From: Trichobilharzia regenti
Taxonomy: Eukaryota; Platyhelminthes; Trematoda; Strigeidida; Schistosomatidae
Direction: 5' to 3'
Length of the DNA stretch: 64,000 bases
Assembly: GCA_944472135.2 (NCBI GenBank)
Contig: OX235270.1
Coordinates: 86,871,168 to 86,935,167 of the forward strand
The number at the start of each line of letters is the position of its first letter. Positions within the stretch are counted from its first letter, which is position 1. The position numbers and the translations under genes are program-made. The notes below the pieces were generated by a model. That model was not told the origin of the DNA and did no database searches. It worked only from the letters and a program-made list of their open reading frames with translations. This document shows positions 12,144 to 24,358 of this stretch, one piece after another.

Positions 12144-14577
12144 CAGTGGTTAGGAGTGGCGATATATTAGTAAAAACAGAGATATCGATGATAACAAAGG
12201 TAGGTGGAGGTGAAGGGAAGAAACAGTACAATAATGCTAAAAAGGAATTTCGACACTTCGGTAGAATATAATTCAACATTAGATAAATTCGTCTGATTGA
12301 ACATTTGTTTATAAAATGATAATATATGGATAATGTTTTGATAGTAGTTTACCGCCCAGAATCATTTGACTGGATTTCAATAAAATTCCTAGGTTACTTT
12401 ACAAAGTTTTAATCCCCTCTGTTACTTAATATATTTTACAATAAATCCAAAACTAGAGTTGTGTCAAGCTATTGTATGTACTGGGCGTCGACTCGAGGAA
12501 CAGAGATAGTGTGAGTAAAATTTCTATTACTTTTACTCTATTCAACCCCATTTTTGCGGTAGTATGCCAGTGAGTGCCGTGTCCTAGATTTTTTCCTAAA
12601 TTAGTTCACCTAGAAGGGTCAGTCATTAGAGATGCAACTAAATTCCCATATTCAAATAGACTAACTCATTTGGATTTACTGGTGTGAACAATGCATCTTA
12701 TCTCGCAGTCAATAAAAGAATAGGACATAGGCACTGTGATAGACCGGAGTTCCTTCATAAAGTAAATTTATTTGATAAAACTACACGGTAACACAGTATT
12801 AATAACTGATGATGATTCGAGAACAATTTATTGTTCATAATCGTATCGAAGCACTCAAATAACATTCAAACTGAGTTTATAAATTTACATTATTTCTTAT
12901 CCCTTCATCTGCTTGAAAAAGAATTGACTCATCATCAATACTAGAGATATGGAGAAATACCAAATCACAGTCATTACATGCTATTTAGAAAATTATATCA
13001 TATCGTCTAACGGGATCATTTTAATTATTAGGCTGACAGATTTCACTTAGAATGAACTCGTAGATTTAAATTCCATCCTTATTTGATTCTCATTTTGAAT
13101 TCTGCCCAGTGTTGTAAATGTTTATTCTTAATATGATGGCACTTCGCTAATACAGAGATGAAGGTAAAATAAAATTCTTTTAGACAAATGGACATGGGTT
13201 TATTTCTTGGAATTCCGGCAGCTTCAAATAAGTGTTAAAAACAGATGTGAGTCAATTTTTGTTAGGATGTTAAAAATAGCCTTGGAAGCATTGATTCTGT
13301 TTATTATGTGATGGTAATCAATCGAAAGTAACGATCACATAAATTAACTAGATTCAATTCCTAGATTCCATTTTCACTCCCGGAGGCAGATTCTCTAAAA
13401 TTCCTCCGTTAATTAGCTCAGTTGTTTGCCCTGATTTTCTTATTAAGAAATGAGCTTCCAGCGTCAACAAATGTGGGCATAACTATTTGTCTTATCTTAA
13501 GCTCAAGAAAAGACAACCATTCGGCTGTAATATGATATAAAAAGTGGTATTATTACAATTCTTTGTGTTTGTACGGAATCGCTTTACTTTCGAAAATGTG
13601 TAGCTAGGTATTTTAATCAACTAAAATTAAAATAGATATGTCAATTTGATTAGTTCTTTGAGGTTGTTAGACAGGAAATTCTGTAAAAAATGTCAAATTC
13701 TATATCCACACAAGAAGAAACATGCTGTTACTAAGACTGTTGAGTTTATTTCAATCATTCATTTCAGTACTGGTTATGAAGCTATTGTGTTAAAACTGGA
13801 GATAAGTCAGTGACAGATAGTCAAAAAAGAAACATATGTGGTAAAATCAAGACATTAGTTTTTATAATTTTTGCACTGTTCTTTTCTAAAAAAGCACATT
13901 GTGATGAAGGCTTTAACAGATGTCTGTTAAAATTAGTTACACATATTTCTTTTTACAAAATTATGTCAGCAAGATTGATGATATATCTGAAGGCTATCTG
14001 TTAGGCAGAAATCTACTTCTAGGCCTAATAAGAATATAACGTTATTATATTAAAATAAACATCTATACTTCCTAAAGTAAATTTATGTGATAACATATTT
14101 CTGTTAGTGTAGAAATACCTAAAAAACAAAATGATTACTAGAATGTGCTTAAGGTCAAGCGTGTTCAGCGTAAAATGCTTGTAAAAACTAAGTGGTACAA
14201 GATGACTGTCAGAGATATAAGTTATCTGGTACAAGTTCACAGGGTTACATCAACTTCTGAACTTTTTCAACCCTAGTATTGCTAAACTTAAAGTTGAACT
14301 CACATTAATAAACTTGTACACCCGATACTGTGCATTTGCATTTGCAAAAATACATTGATTTTTCTAAATTCATGTCAGTATGTAGTAGTGGTGTACATCA
14401 TGTTTTCTCATATTTCGTTTTTATCTGCTAGATAAGTATGAGTTTCTGCGACTCATAATGTTCTCAGGAAAAGTAGGACCAAGCACTTGTGGCAATAAAA
14501 GGCACATTATTATTCACTTGGCTAATGAATCATGCTGTTTACATCTTGTATGATAATCCTAATTTGATATTACTCGT

Positions 14578-14826
14578 TTATACACATTTGATTTCGCGTT
14601 GACATTTGTGTACAGAATTAGGTGTTTTTACCGTGCCCGCTTCCTGAACAGATACTCCTATTTCGAGTGGTGTTTTCTTTAAACCAACAAATATAAATGG
14701 TACATAGCATTTGTAAACGAGTACTACCAAATCACTGTCGTCATACAAGATGCACGTAATACAACTAAGTAGCTGAGCGGATTCTGATTTGATTTTTGAC
14801 ACAATTGATGTTCGGTGCAAGGTTTC
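14578..14826 (-). other. Open frame with a splice-acceptor-like start, possible cassette exon
   Basis: On the minus strand a good acceptor (GTAGTGTTTTCAG) immediately precedes 14826 and opens an 83-codon frame (82 residues starting ETLHRTSIVSKIKSE) that ends in TAA at 14578-14580. A possible donor GTATAA overlaps the stop. The entry phase (0) would fit the preceding RapGAP exon. Residues include DDSDLVVLVYKCYVPFIFVG; no domain recognised. It may be chance in AT-rich intron DNA. Confidence 0.25.
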
Positions 14827-16198
14827 CTGAAAACACTACCACTCATTGGAGTTCATGTACCTTCAACAAACAAGAACGTAATATAGTAAATTGTGCTTCC
14901 GATAATCCATCGTGAGGCGCCACTAAGTACGATTCTACATTCATCATTTACAGGCGTAAACAGAATGAAGAATTTGTCGTAATTTTAATGGAAATCCCCG
15001 ATGCAGTTTAGTGTTACTGATAAACATTCCTTCTCAACTGAACATCTGTTAACTCTTGGCCATTCTGCTGGAACTTCAAGAATGCCTTCTTAGGATTAAT
15101 AGTCAATAGCCACCATATAGTTATTCACCTAAGTGCTTAAAAACTATATGATTGATTATACGTTAGATTTCTCAATCCATTGATATTAGCTATTAATTAG
15201 TGAGGTGTAAACAAACCAGAAGTATTAAGTACGATCGATGACAACTAGATTCTCTCATAGTTATTATGTAAGATTCGAAATGCAGGTTAGTTTATATTTA
15301 CTCAGTTAAATAAATATGCAACTTTTCAGTACACTGCCTATCGATTTCGACTATATCACTGATATTGTGTACATGTTAAACACATAAACAGTAAATTACA
15401 AAATTTTACAAAGTAAGGTGAAAATTCAAATCACAATTATGACTTGAAAACAGTTTTTCTGAAAAAAAGCAAATAAATAAACAAGCCATCATAAAGAACT
15501 CTAAATCATTCTGTTCACTCATAATACATCAATCTGTATGATTAGAGATGTTTTATGTGTTTAGAATATTTTGCAAAAATAATTTCATGATACAATTGTA
15601 ACAGAATAGATAAGTAATAATGAATAAACAAACATTGTGACAGTCATAATGTTTTACATTTTAATTTAGGTCAGTTAAATATTTTCGACAAGATTAGACT
15701 GTTCTAATGCTACTTATTAATAAGTGTAATTTTGGAATGCAGGTTCATCTGCAGTTAGTGCATAATCCATTATCATACATTTGAACTTATATTATTATTA
15801 TTCAATCATTAAATAGCCTGGGATTTGATGATAAGAATTATAAATTTCATTTTAACACGTTCATTATTTTCGAAGCAGGTCTATACGCTTCTCAGGTATT
15901 AATATTTCACTGCACAGACAAATCAGAATTCATGTCTTATCTAAATCATTTCGCTTAAAGGTCTGAGGGAAAAGTACAACGGGTTGTGTTTGGTGAACTG
16001 CTAACAAAAAAAGATGAATGTTAATTAAGACGAAGGTGATCACTAATTGGACAGTTGAAGTTTGTTGCATTTTCCATAACAACCAAGTTGGAATTATTGG
16101 AAGAGGTCAGGTGTGTATAAAAAAAGACAGTCTTGGTTCATTCTGATTTTAGATGATTTTTCAGTATAAATCAATAAATGACAGAATAATGTTTTTCA

Positions 16199-16257
16199 AG
16201 TATTGGTTTTGTAGGAATTTAGTTTGATTAGATGTCAGCTCGTGATGAAATCCTCCA
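16199..16257. repeat. Scrap of S3 SINE tail in fold-back arrangement
   Basis: CAAGTATTGGTTTTGTAGGA (16199 onward) is the reverse complement of the end of the S3 tail. It is followed directly by TGTCAGCTCGTGATGAAATC, the S3 tail in forward orientation. Two oppositely oriented tail pieces abut, with no SINE body. Confidence 0.55.
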
Positions 16258-17170
16258 TCCAAAGAACAATGTTTGTTGAAAGTAATTAATCAGTCAAGTC
16301 CGAAGGGTACAAAATATATTGTTATTAGCTCTATCTTCGAGGACATTAACGAAGTTAGGTGGGACTCAAAGCTTCCAGCCTTACAGTAATAAAACAACTC
16401 TAATAGAAGTTTTCGGATTAAAATAGACATACGGTCTAACAGTAATTCATATGTAACGTATATAAGTTATTAAAGTAAATGAACAGTTTTGATGACAGCA
16501 ATTTCACACCAAGTCTGCGGGCATACTTTCAAATGTGATGAATAAAATACAAACAGGGTACTGACAGCATAGTTTGAAAAATTTGAATGGATCGAGCAGT
16601 ACCGTAAATACCAAGAAATAGATAACAACCTAGTAAATAAGATTACGAAGATATTAAGTGAATAAAACACTAATTGAAAAAAGAGAAAACGGTGCAAAAT
16701 GGGCAGTAATGTGATGATTGCAGTGAAATAATGAACTAGCAAACAACTAGGTTTAATTAGTATAACAATGTGCCTCAGTTTGCATATCACTATATCTTGA
16801 CAATCGATACCGGAGGAAGTGAATACAACTACAAGTACTGTAATGTCATTATTTTCGGTTATAAGTTGCAATCACAGGCTGAGCTTCTCAAATTATGGTG
16901 AGAGTCTGAGCTCAGAATTGTACTTCTGAATGATAAAAGTGTGAAGGCAGGAATGTGTTTTGCTAGGACAACTGAATTGTCAGCTCTGCTATCTTCATTT
17001 TTTAGGGAGGGATTGTAATCTTTTATATAGAGATGATAATTCGTCAACGTTACTCCTACACCGCTTCTAAATGCATACAAAATGCCTAAGTTCATACGTC
17101 TTCCACTTTCCCTCAATAAACAGTGCTAACCACGAGGCAGTTTCATAACTTTCCTTAACTCTATGACGAT

Positions 17171-17582
17171 TAATAGTCACTGAAGTCAGACAACCACACT
17201 GATAACTTCATACTCGAACCAATAAGTGTCTGACCAAATGGCCATCATATGTTGACTAGTGAAAAAATCGTATTGTGTTCAAGAGTAAGAGAATCACTAA
17301 GTGACTGTTTTCCCATGAAAAAATATTCGTGTAGCACCCACTTGAATGGGTCTATGGTTCAAGTACTCGTCTACCGCTTCTCATAATCTCCACGTACTCA
17401 TGAAACATAATAGAGTGAAAGAAGTCACCTATTTTTGTGTTAATAGGAGTTCAGCTAGGATAGCACTTGATTATAATTTCACAGGTAAGCAGCGGAACTA
17501 GTCGGAAAAGCATAATGGACGGATCTATGTATAATATACCATGACGACAATATGACAACAATCGACTGCTGAAAGTTTGTTT
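17171..17582. repeat. 412-bp duplicated block, copy 1
   Basis: Aligned by eye with 38588-38999: equal length, no indels, three substitutions noted. Inside, AGAGTGAAAGAAGTCACCTA and following sequence read weakly like an RTE polymerase tail (VKEVTYF), so it may be LINE-derived. Copy 2 runs straight into an RTE 3' end, whereas copy 1 stops sharply at 17582. Weak extra similarity (GCAGTTTCATAA at about 17140) lies upstream, separated by about 20 bases. Confidence 0.9.
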
Positions 17583-18013
17583 AGAGAATTATTTAATTTT
17601 AGTTAACCCTAAATTGTGTGATAAGGAGAGACACTGTCTCACTTGGACACATTCAGCATCAGGTTTTTGAGGGTCTCAAATAAGCCTATTAGTATAAGTT
17701 ATCGATGGAGAGTGTTAGAAAGAAAATACTGCTTCTCCGGAATCACCTGAATGAACCTCATTCGTGCATTAGTCAGTTGCAATAGGTGTCTGTGAATGAA
17801 CAGACGTAATAAATAACCGAGTGCGAAGTCCAGCTGTTTTGCGCGGGTTTGTGATATGTACTTAGGAATGAAATAAAGAAACATGTGGTAGTTTCACAGA
17901 ACAGGTGTCAGTTCAGTTTTTGTAGAACCATTACTGAAAGCAGTTATTTGATTACAGTAAAATTTCAGTGAAAACTCAATTTTTGTCTCCGTAAATTAAC
18001 GCAGCGAAACTAA

Positions 18014-18306
18014 CATGTGAGATTCTCGAACGGTGAAAGCTACTCTAAGGTATTCCGACTAGTAGCTTTCACCATAAAAGCGAAGCAAATAGAGATAGCA
18101 TCAGCAGTAGGCAGTATCAGTGAGATATTTTGGCCCATTAGGGAAAAATGTTCTAAAAACGCTAGGTTAAGGAAAATAATCTTCGAAAGAGATGCAAATT
18201 TATTAATATTTGCCTTCGTGAAAGGTCCCATGGTAGTTTTATGCTGTAAAGAGAAGGTTGAGGAAGTTTTACTCGCCTGTGATGGCATGTTACAAGTATT
18301 CATGTA
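18014..18306 (+). pseudogene. Unassigned plus-strand open frame, possibly longin-like fragment
   Basis: A 97-codon frame lies between stops, with no ATG near its start, on the strand opposite the host gene. The residues look coding. A helix-like region (IASAVGSISEIFWPIREKC) leads into RLRKIIFERD, LLIFAFVKGPMVVLCCK and a final helix (EEVLLACDGMLQVFM). Strand-strand-helix order with a KGPMVV turn recalls the longin domains of MON1 and Fuzzy. That comparison is from memory and weak. No acceptor fits the left end, so a gene relic or retrocopy fragment is likelier than a nested exon. A 13-bp perfect inverted repeat (18032-18044 and 18061-18073) lies at its start. Confidence 0.3.
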
Positions 18307-19409
18307 GATGTGTAAGAGTTCGGTAACTAGTGGTACTTATCAAGTATCCCTGTTTTTATTTAATTATTTACACAATTCTAGCTGTCCTATATGTTTCACT
18401 GATCACGTTGCTATTACTTATTGAGAGCATTTGAAATGATGATAGTGAATAATACAGTCATGTGAACACTCAGATCATATCCTTTCGCCTTTCAGTTCTA
18501 GATGATGCTGAACTGCCGATCTTCAAGTCACTACATTAATCATGATTTCAATCTGACTAAAGGTCTTTTCAATGTCTTAAAAGTCAATCTGAACGAAGAG
18601 TATTCTTTACAATAATTTCTCTTCAGGTTCTTACAATTATAAAATGTAATATCTGTTGTCGTCGTTACAATAATGGCCAGTTATGCGGCGGATACATTTT
18701 TAACGTAGAATAACAGATTAATTATGGGGTGTCAAAATAAATGGTAGTATTTGTGTGACAAACGTTCTAGGCTGAAATCGATTATAAAATATTGTGAAAT
18801 GGGAGACAATGGTGGTGATTAGTCATAACAGATTCGTAGAATGTGGGGTAGGAAAAGTTGACAAGTCAGTTCAAGGTCACCGAAGGTGTTAGGTGAGAGA
18901 ACCATTACATAGTAGTACGTATTAAAGAGGAGATAGTAAGACTGCAATTAGAGCTTCATAGTTAAATAACTAACGTGTGAAATGAAACAGATGGAGGCAT
19001 ATATTGAGAAAAGAAATAATATCACTAAGAATAAGTTCGGATAGTATAAATGAAAAATTCGATAGTATTGAGAGAATGTTTGCATGAAGGGCAAACATTA
19101 TTACGAATAATAATAATTGTAATAATAAGCAAAGAAAGAGAAAAATTCAATAGGGTTAAGGGGAAGAAGCACTCTTGGTGATAAGAAGAATCACCACTCC
19201 AAGTTTGGCCACAGTAAGAACAGAGTTTACAATTTTCTTTGAAAAAGGTGGTAATTTCGATTTTGTTATATGGAAAGATATTTTCAATATTTATTCAACT
19301 ATTGCATTCACGATGGACATCAGAACTGGGACTTAGTTATCATACAAAAGATATTTTATGACCTCATCAAATAATATTCAAAAATTTCCATCAATTAACT
19401 TATTTTTCA

Positions 19410-19690
19410 TCATGAGGTGACATTAGTTAGAGAACCATTGGAAAACCTGGGAGTACTGGACAGCTGTTTCGTCCTAGTTTGGGACTCTTCAGCAGTACGC
19501 ACCCACCGGGATTCAAACCCATGACCTTCTGGTTACAAGGCGAGCTCGTATACCATTAAGCCACTGGGACCCGATCCAATGGCCCATGAATTTTAACTTC
19601 TACCAATTCACGATATAGCTCAACCGCTAGCCAATGTCTTCGGCGAGTATTTGTCCTCACACCTGACTGGCTGCACCATACTGATCAACA
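19410..19690 (-). mobile_element. S3 hammerhead SINE
   Basis: Minus strand: a leader resembling other S3 copies (AAATTCATGGGCCATTGGAT), then a tRNA-like Pol III head (GGTCCCAGTGGCTTAATGG as A box; GGGTTTGAATCCC as B box), then a hammerhead ribozyme (19453-19498), then the tail TTTTCCAATGGTTCTCTAAC and TGATGAAAAAT. It is the best-preserved S3 copy in the window. Schistosome Sm-alpha repeats likewise join a Pol III promoter to a hammerhead, but the sequence outside the ribozyme differs. Confidence 0.82.
19453..19498 (-). ncRNA. Hammerhead ribozyme with complete catalytic core
   Basis: Minus-strand order: stem I 5' side GTACTG, core CTGAAGA, stem II GTCC-CAAACTA-GGAC, GAAA, stem III ACAGCTGT (self-complementary), cleavage triplet GTC, stem I 3' side CAGTAC. 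The two stem I halves pair perfectly and all invariant core bases are present. The palindromic stem III has no loop, so cleavage would need dimerisation, as known for other retroposon hammerheads. The other S3 copies each carry core changes. Confidence 0.75.
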
Positions 19691-21109
19691 ACACTTGAAT
19701 AACTTATTTTTGTCAATAAGAAATGTGGCGAACGTATGCTCCACAAACTTGGTCATTAATAAGTCTTATTACCTGTGTCTAGTCACATAAAATGTGCTGA
19801 ATGATTCGATGAAACACCGACAAATTCATAAAACATTTCGTTCAGCAGGTTTAAATTTTATGTTAATTTTGGGTTGTATCAGTTATTTGTTGTGGGAATG
19901 CATAACTTATTCACAAGGAGTATCCACAACATACAATAAATTCAAGTTTACGTTTCACAGTGTCGTCACTAGACTTTTTTATTTATTTTTGTGAAATATT
20001 TTAAATTAACTTTATTTACAATTAGTTTTGCAAGAGAGCTGACTGCAGCTCAGCGGAAGATTGGGTTAGAAGAATGCTGAAGTTATACAATCCTATCCGT
20101 GAAGTCTATACTAGTCACTAGTACCATAGATTGTTTTAAAGTGGTAGAAAATTTCAGCGGTAGAAGAATGAACACTCTACTAACTATCAAAAATAAATGT
20201 ACCTTAAAGAATAAAAAGGATATTTCAACATATCGATTTTATTGGTTTGCTTAAAAGGGAGGTAAATTAAGTACATTTATAGTAACTAGGTGACGAAAAG
20301 TGACTCTTAACTACTTGATTATATTTATAATAGAGGATACACTTTGAAGCCATTACTTCTTTTACTATGTGTGTGTGTTTGTGTTAACCTAAGGCAGTGA
20401 CATTTAAGGTAAATTTATCACAAAAATGTCTAGAAATGATGACATTACTGTGAACAAACTCTTAAAAAGTAAATAAGGAAAATTTTTGCGTGATAGATAT
20501 GTCATCCAGGCATAACAAAACTAAAGATGAGAAGTATAATTGATTCGTTAAACCAGAGTATTTCTCATGGCATTCATTTTCAACCCGTGAGTTTCAAATA
20601 TACTGAGAAAAACTATAGCGTACGCTATGCCATTTCTACGTATTATCAAATGAATTAGTGATCAAATTGAATTAGGTAAACTAAAATAAACGACAAGTGA
20701 TTTTTAATATTTTGTAGAAAAGTCAGCTGAATATTAAATTTTCTTTGTAGAAATAACACTGCATTCGTTATTTATTCTACAACAAGATGTTTTGAACAAC
20801 CTGATGTTCAGCAGGAGTAACACATTCGCTTCAAACCTTTTTGGGGTACAAAGATCATTACATGTGATGCTTAAATCACCAAACAACCGCTAGAATCTCT
20901 AAGTGCTTGAGGCAACACTTGAATCAAATTGTAACAGAAATTAGAAGAGTGACGCAACTTGTAGGTTTTGAACAAAGCAATTGATCCATAGCGTTATGTA
21001 CAAATAGTTCGAGAGTTTAAGTTCAATATAATGATGAATACAATCACTTTAATCAATAGAGAAAAGTGTTAGGGAAATTCAGAGAGTTCAGAAAAGATGT
21101 CACTGTTTG

Positions 21110-21200
21110 TCAATCTGAGCAATGTAGGTAGGTGTAGACTGTCTGGCTTGCGTTTTCAGGATGTTAAGAATCAATGTTTGCAGACTGTCTCTGTAAGACT
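21110..21200 (+). mobile_element. Relic of family A retrotransposon end
   Basis: GTAGGTAGGTGTAGACTGTC and what follows match, when translated, the VGRCRLPGW...NQWLET...MAQ region at the end of the family A polymerase seen at 5108-5972. Very degraded. Confidence 0.45.
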
Positions 21201-21824
21201 GCTCAAATTCAATCACAATGGCTCAGTCATAATTACCCAATAATATTTTTTCTGAAATGATTCAATAATATTTGTAAAGTTATCTCACACGTTGTCATAC
21301 ACTGTAGTTTCATTAAAATTAATTCCCATTGCTTTATATGAGCATTTTCAAAGTGTACCAACTTGATGTAATGAACCTGTGTGCAAATTTCTAAGAAGTC
21401 TCACCACTTAATAACTGTTTGAATAGTTATCAGAGGTCCATAGATCTTAACTGATACATAAACATTTTTAACACTACAATGATACCGAAATTTATCTATT
21501 TACGTCTTAAAACATCACGTAAGTCAGTTTCGCTAGCTAAAATAATTACTTATGGATTAAGGTAAGGTAATAATTAAAACTAAACAGTATAATGTCATTT
21601 CATACTAAGGATCCTCACTAACTGGTAAGACCAAGCAAAGCACACTTTAATACTGAAATATTACTAACTGTGACATGAAGTTTTTAGTACCATGGAAAAA
21701 GTCCTGTGCAGCTACGTGATTTCTAACTTTTTGTGTTGTTCAAAGGCGACATGTATTAAAATCTGAAAAAGGTTTGACACTTACCCTGCATAATTATCAT
21801 AATGAATCCATCTAACATCTAGCG

Positions 21825-22508
21825 CCAATCACCATCAACGGGAGGGATTTGAAAGAGGTTACTTCATTCACTCACTTATCTAGGGAGCATTGTCTCAACT
21901 ACAGACAGTGGGAACGGACAAAAATGTCAAATCGAGAGAGAATCGGGAAGGCGAGAAACACATTCATTAATCAAGCTGAAACCAATCTGGAAATCTTCGT
22001 CACTCAGCATCAACAAAATTCGGATTTTCAATACAAACGTCAAGTCAGTCAGTTCTTCTATACGGATCAGAAACTTGGCGGGCGAGTCACAAAGAATATT
22101 TCCAACAGCCTCTCGCAGACCTTTATTAACAACTGTCTTCGCTCTATACTGAAGATCAGATGGCCGGGCTGGAAAGAAATACTAATAAGAAACTATGGGA
22201 ACAAACTAAACAAAAACCAGTCGCCCAACAAATATGCAGGAAAAAGTAGGGATGGATTGGACACTCGCTGAGGAGGCCGCTTGGTGACATCGCGCGTTAG
22301 GTCATCGTACGAGTGGAACCCGAAAGGGAAGCGGCGAGTGGGACGTCAGTGCAAGGGTGACATGGAGGAGATCATGTGAAGAGGAGTTGGAACAGAATGG
22401 ACTAACATGGATGCAAGTGAAAAGTACAGAAGAAGACAGAAGCAAGTGGAGATGTGCAGTTGAAGCCCTATGTTCCACTAGGAACCCAAGGGAACAATAA
22501 TAATAATA
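21825..22508 (+). mobile_element. RTE-like family B 3' end, degenerate
   Basis: Translated in shifting frames, it gives the region C-terminal to RT: EVTSFTHLSREHCLN, RIGKARNTFINQ, KNISNSLSQTFINNCLRSIL and a terminal CSTRNPRE-like sequence. It ends in (AAT)n at about 22498-22508, the usual RTE 3' end. The longest intact frame, 21849-22271, is a chimera of shifted pieces. The catalytic RT is absent. AGCCCTATGTTCCACTAGGA near the end is shared with the S1 SINE tail. Confidence 0.8.
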
Positions 22509-23540
22509 AATCTTCTATTGCTTAGCATTATGCACTAACCTCTGTCTTGTTCTTTTCTCTCAGTCGGTGTGTTCTTCACTTTCACGACTGGGATTCAGAT
22601 TTTATCTTACCAGTCTACTTATCTAGAAGTAAAGCATTTCATATCCCTGAAGTCACACTGAATTTTAAGTTTTGTTATGAAGAACGAATTACTTTCATGA
22701 AACTTCCATTATTCTTTTTTTGCGTCTTTCAAACAGTTATCTGTTTATTTCATGAAGTGATAATCACTTAATGACTTTTAAACAGCATGTTGAGTTTTTC
22801 TTAATTTCATTTCCTTCAATTTCTCGGATTTGTTTTTAATTTTTTTAAACATTCCTAATCAAGTGAACTATGTTAGTCAGAAACATATTTTGTGAATGAA
22901 GCAGCTGATATGATTTAAAAAATACCGACATGTTTAATCGTCATTCTCTGTTACTCTAAATGCATAACTATACAAGTGTGTAAAGTTTATAAATTTAGTG
23001 CAGAGGTTATATACATTGTCTTTCAGTTTGTATCCATGACCGTTTTCAATATGGAGTCACACCAATTAAAATATTTACAAAAAAAAGACTTCTGCGTGAT
23101 GAAATTTAATAAACGGTATTTTTGTGTTCGCTAAGTTGAATAATTTAACTGCGAAGATTTTATTTCTCGCACGTAAAACGTGTTTGGCGTTAACTTTATT
23201 ACGGAGTGGGTTTTCAGAACTCTTCATGAATGATATAACAATCTCTCATGATAACGTTAACCTTCGACATCTATCAGCGTTTACATCATTCATGGAGACT
23301 TATAAAAGATCACTTTACTTTGAATTTGATAGCGCACATGTAGACTAGGAGGGCAGTACATGCTTCTCACCTTAAGTATTCATTTCAGAAAGCATAGCAA
23401 CGTCCATCTGAATTAAAAAAACTCTACTATATCATAGTGTTAGTCAATCACGATAGATTCAATGCAATTTAATTTTGCTACAAATGATTAGAATTTAAAA
23501 TTATCACACAGAAAAAAATAAAATATGAAAAAGTAAATAC

Positions 23541-23679
23541 CTGTTGCAATACTTTAGGATAAATCGAATAAGAAATAAAACTGATTAGTTGTTCCAGAGT
23601 ATTTTGACCATTTGAATCCGATGAATCATGTATATCTTGAATCTGCACATACTGTCCACAATCAAAATAAATTCGCAGC
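23541..23679 (-). CDS. RapGAP gene exon, SIPA1-like post-GAP segment
   Basis: 139 nt; acceptor CTTAAAG before 23679, donor CAG/GTATTT after 23541. The first base completes a Val codon; it exits in phase 0. It encodes residues 414-459. LRIYFDCGQYVQI matches the LKIFYERGECV segment that follows RapGAP in SIPA1-like proteins; the rest (LEQLISFISYSIYPKVLQQ) fits the helix leading to the PDZ domain. Confidence 0.88.
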
Positions 23680-24119
23680 CTTTAAGAAACAAGTAAAGCA
23701 AACTACTAATTGAGGTAATTAAATATTCTCAGCCTTTAACATTCTAAATTACTATTAAACAAAGTATATAACTGAAACTTACATTCCACAATTTCTTGTT
23801 TCGCTTTGGTATTGTTTTGTCGTCTAGTCTGGTACATGTTGTTTCATTCATTAAAAACCTGAATAACGCTCAAATGCTTTTATAGATTGTTTAAACTAAT
23901 TGATACTATGAGTTTTGAAAAAGTAGAGATTTAAAATTCAGCATGATGGCAGAAACTATTTGGGTTTCCTATAGTTTTTTTTTTAGTCGCAAACATTCCA
24001 CCACCAGGCATACATATTCACGAAACCAGTATATGTCTCTAGCTTCTAAGTGAACTCAGGGCTAAAGATGCCAACCAATGGGTGTTATCCTAGATTGTAA
24101 ACCTATTTTTATTTTGTTT

Positions 24120-24358
24120 GCCTCTGAATTCCTGGTGGAAACATAGGGCTTGAAGCTTGAGCTTTGAAGTTCCAGTAGAAGTGGCTTTCCTTTTTATTTT
24201 TTATTTTTACAGGGTGAGGTTGCTAGCCTCACGTTTAACCTCCCCTCTTTATCAGGCTTACTACCGGCTTAGAAAGGTTTAAGAGCGCGTCGGGCGAGAA
24301 TTGAACCACAAAGCACGTGAGTGGTCGGCGAACGCTCTGTGGGTGTATCACCGACGCC
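24120..24358 (-). mobile_element. S1 SINE, moderately diverged
   Basis: The minus strand begins GGCGTCGGTGATACACCCAC, has a damaged B box (GGTTCAATTCTC), the S1 body (GAGGCTAGCAACCTC) and a tail GCCCTATGTTTCCACCAGGA. Same family and orientation as 10136-10366. No clear TSD was found. Confidence 0.8.

Larger units (their letters stand above)
7588..23540 (-). other. Intron of 16 kb between the 23541-23679 and 6641-7587 exons
   Basis: Acceptor TTTTCAG at the left end, donor GTATTT at the right. It holds an S1 SINE (10136-10366), an S2 SINE (11961-12143), an inverted S3 tail scrap (16199-16257), a 412-bp duplicated block (17171-17582), an S3 hammerhead SINE (19410-19690), scraps of RTE-like elements (21110-21200, 21825-22508) and two unexplained open frames (14578-14826 minus; 18014-18306 plus). 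Both flanking exon ends are phase 0, so a skipped exon of length divisible by three cannot be excluded. In the rest, including 7588-10120, 12150-14570 and 22510-23540, I see only AT-rich sequence. Confidence 0.7.

Noticed and set aside
16470..17116. Two adjacent minus-strand open frames (133 and 85 residues)
   Set aside because: Composition is that of AT-rich intron, with no motif, no convincing splice sites in phase with the gene, and part lies next to a duplicated repeat.
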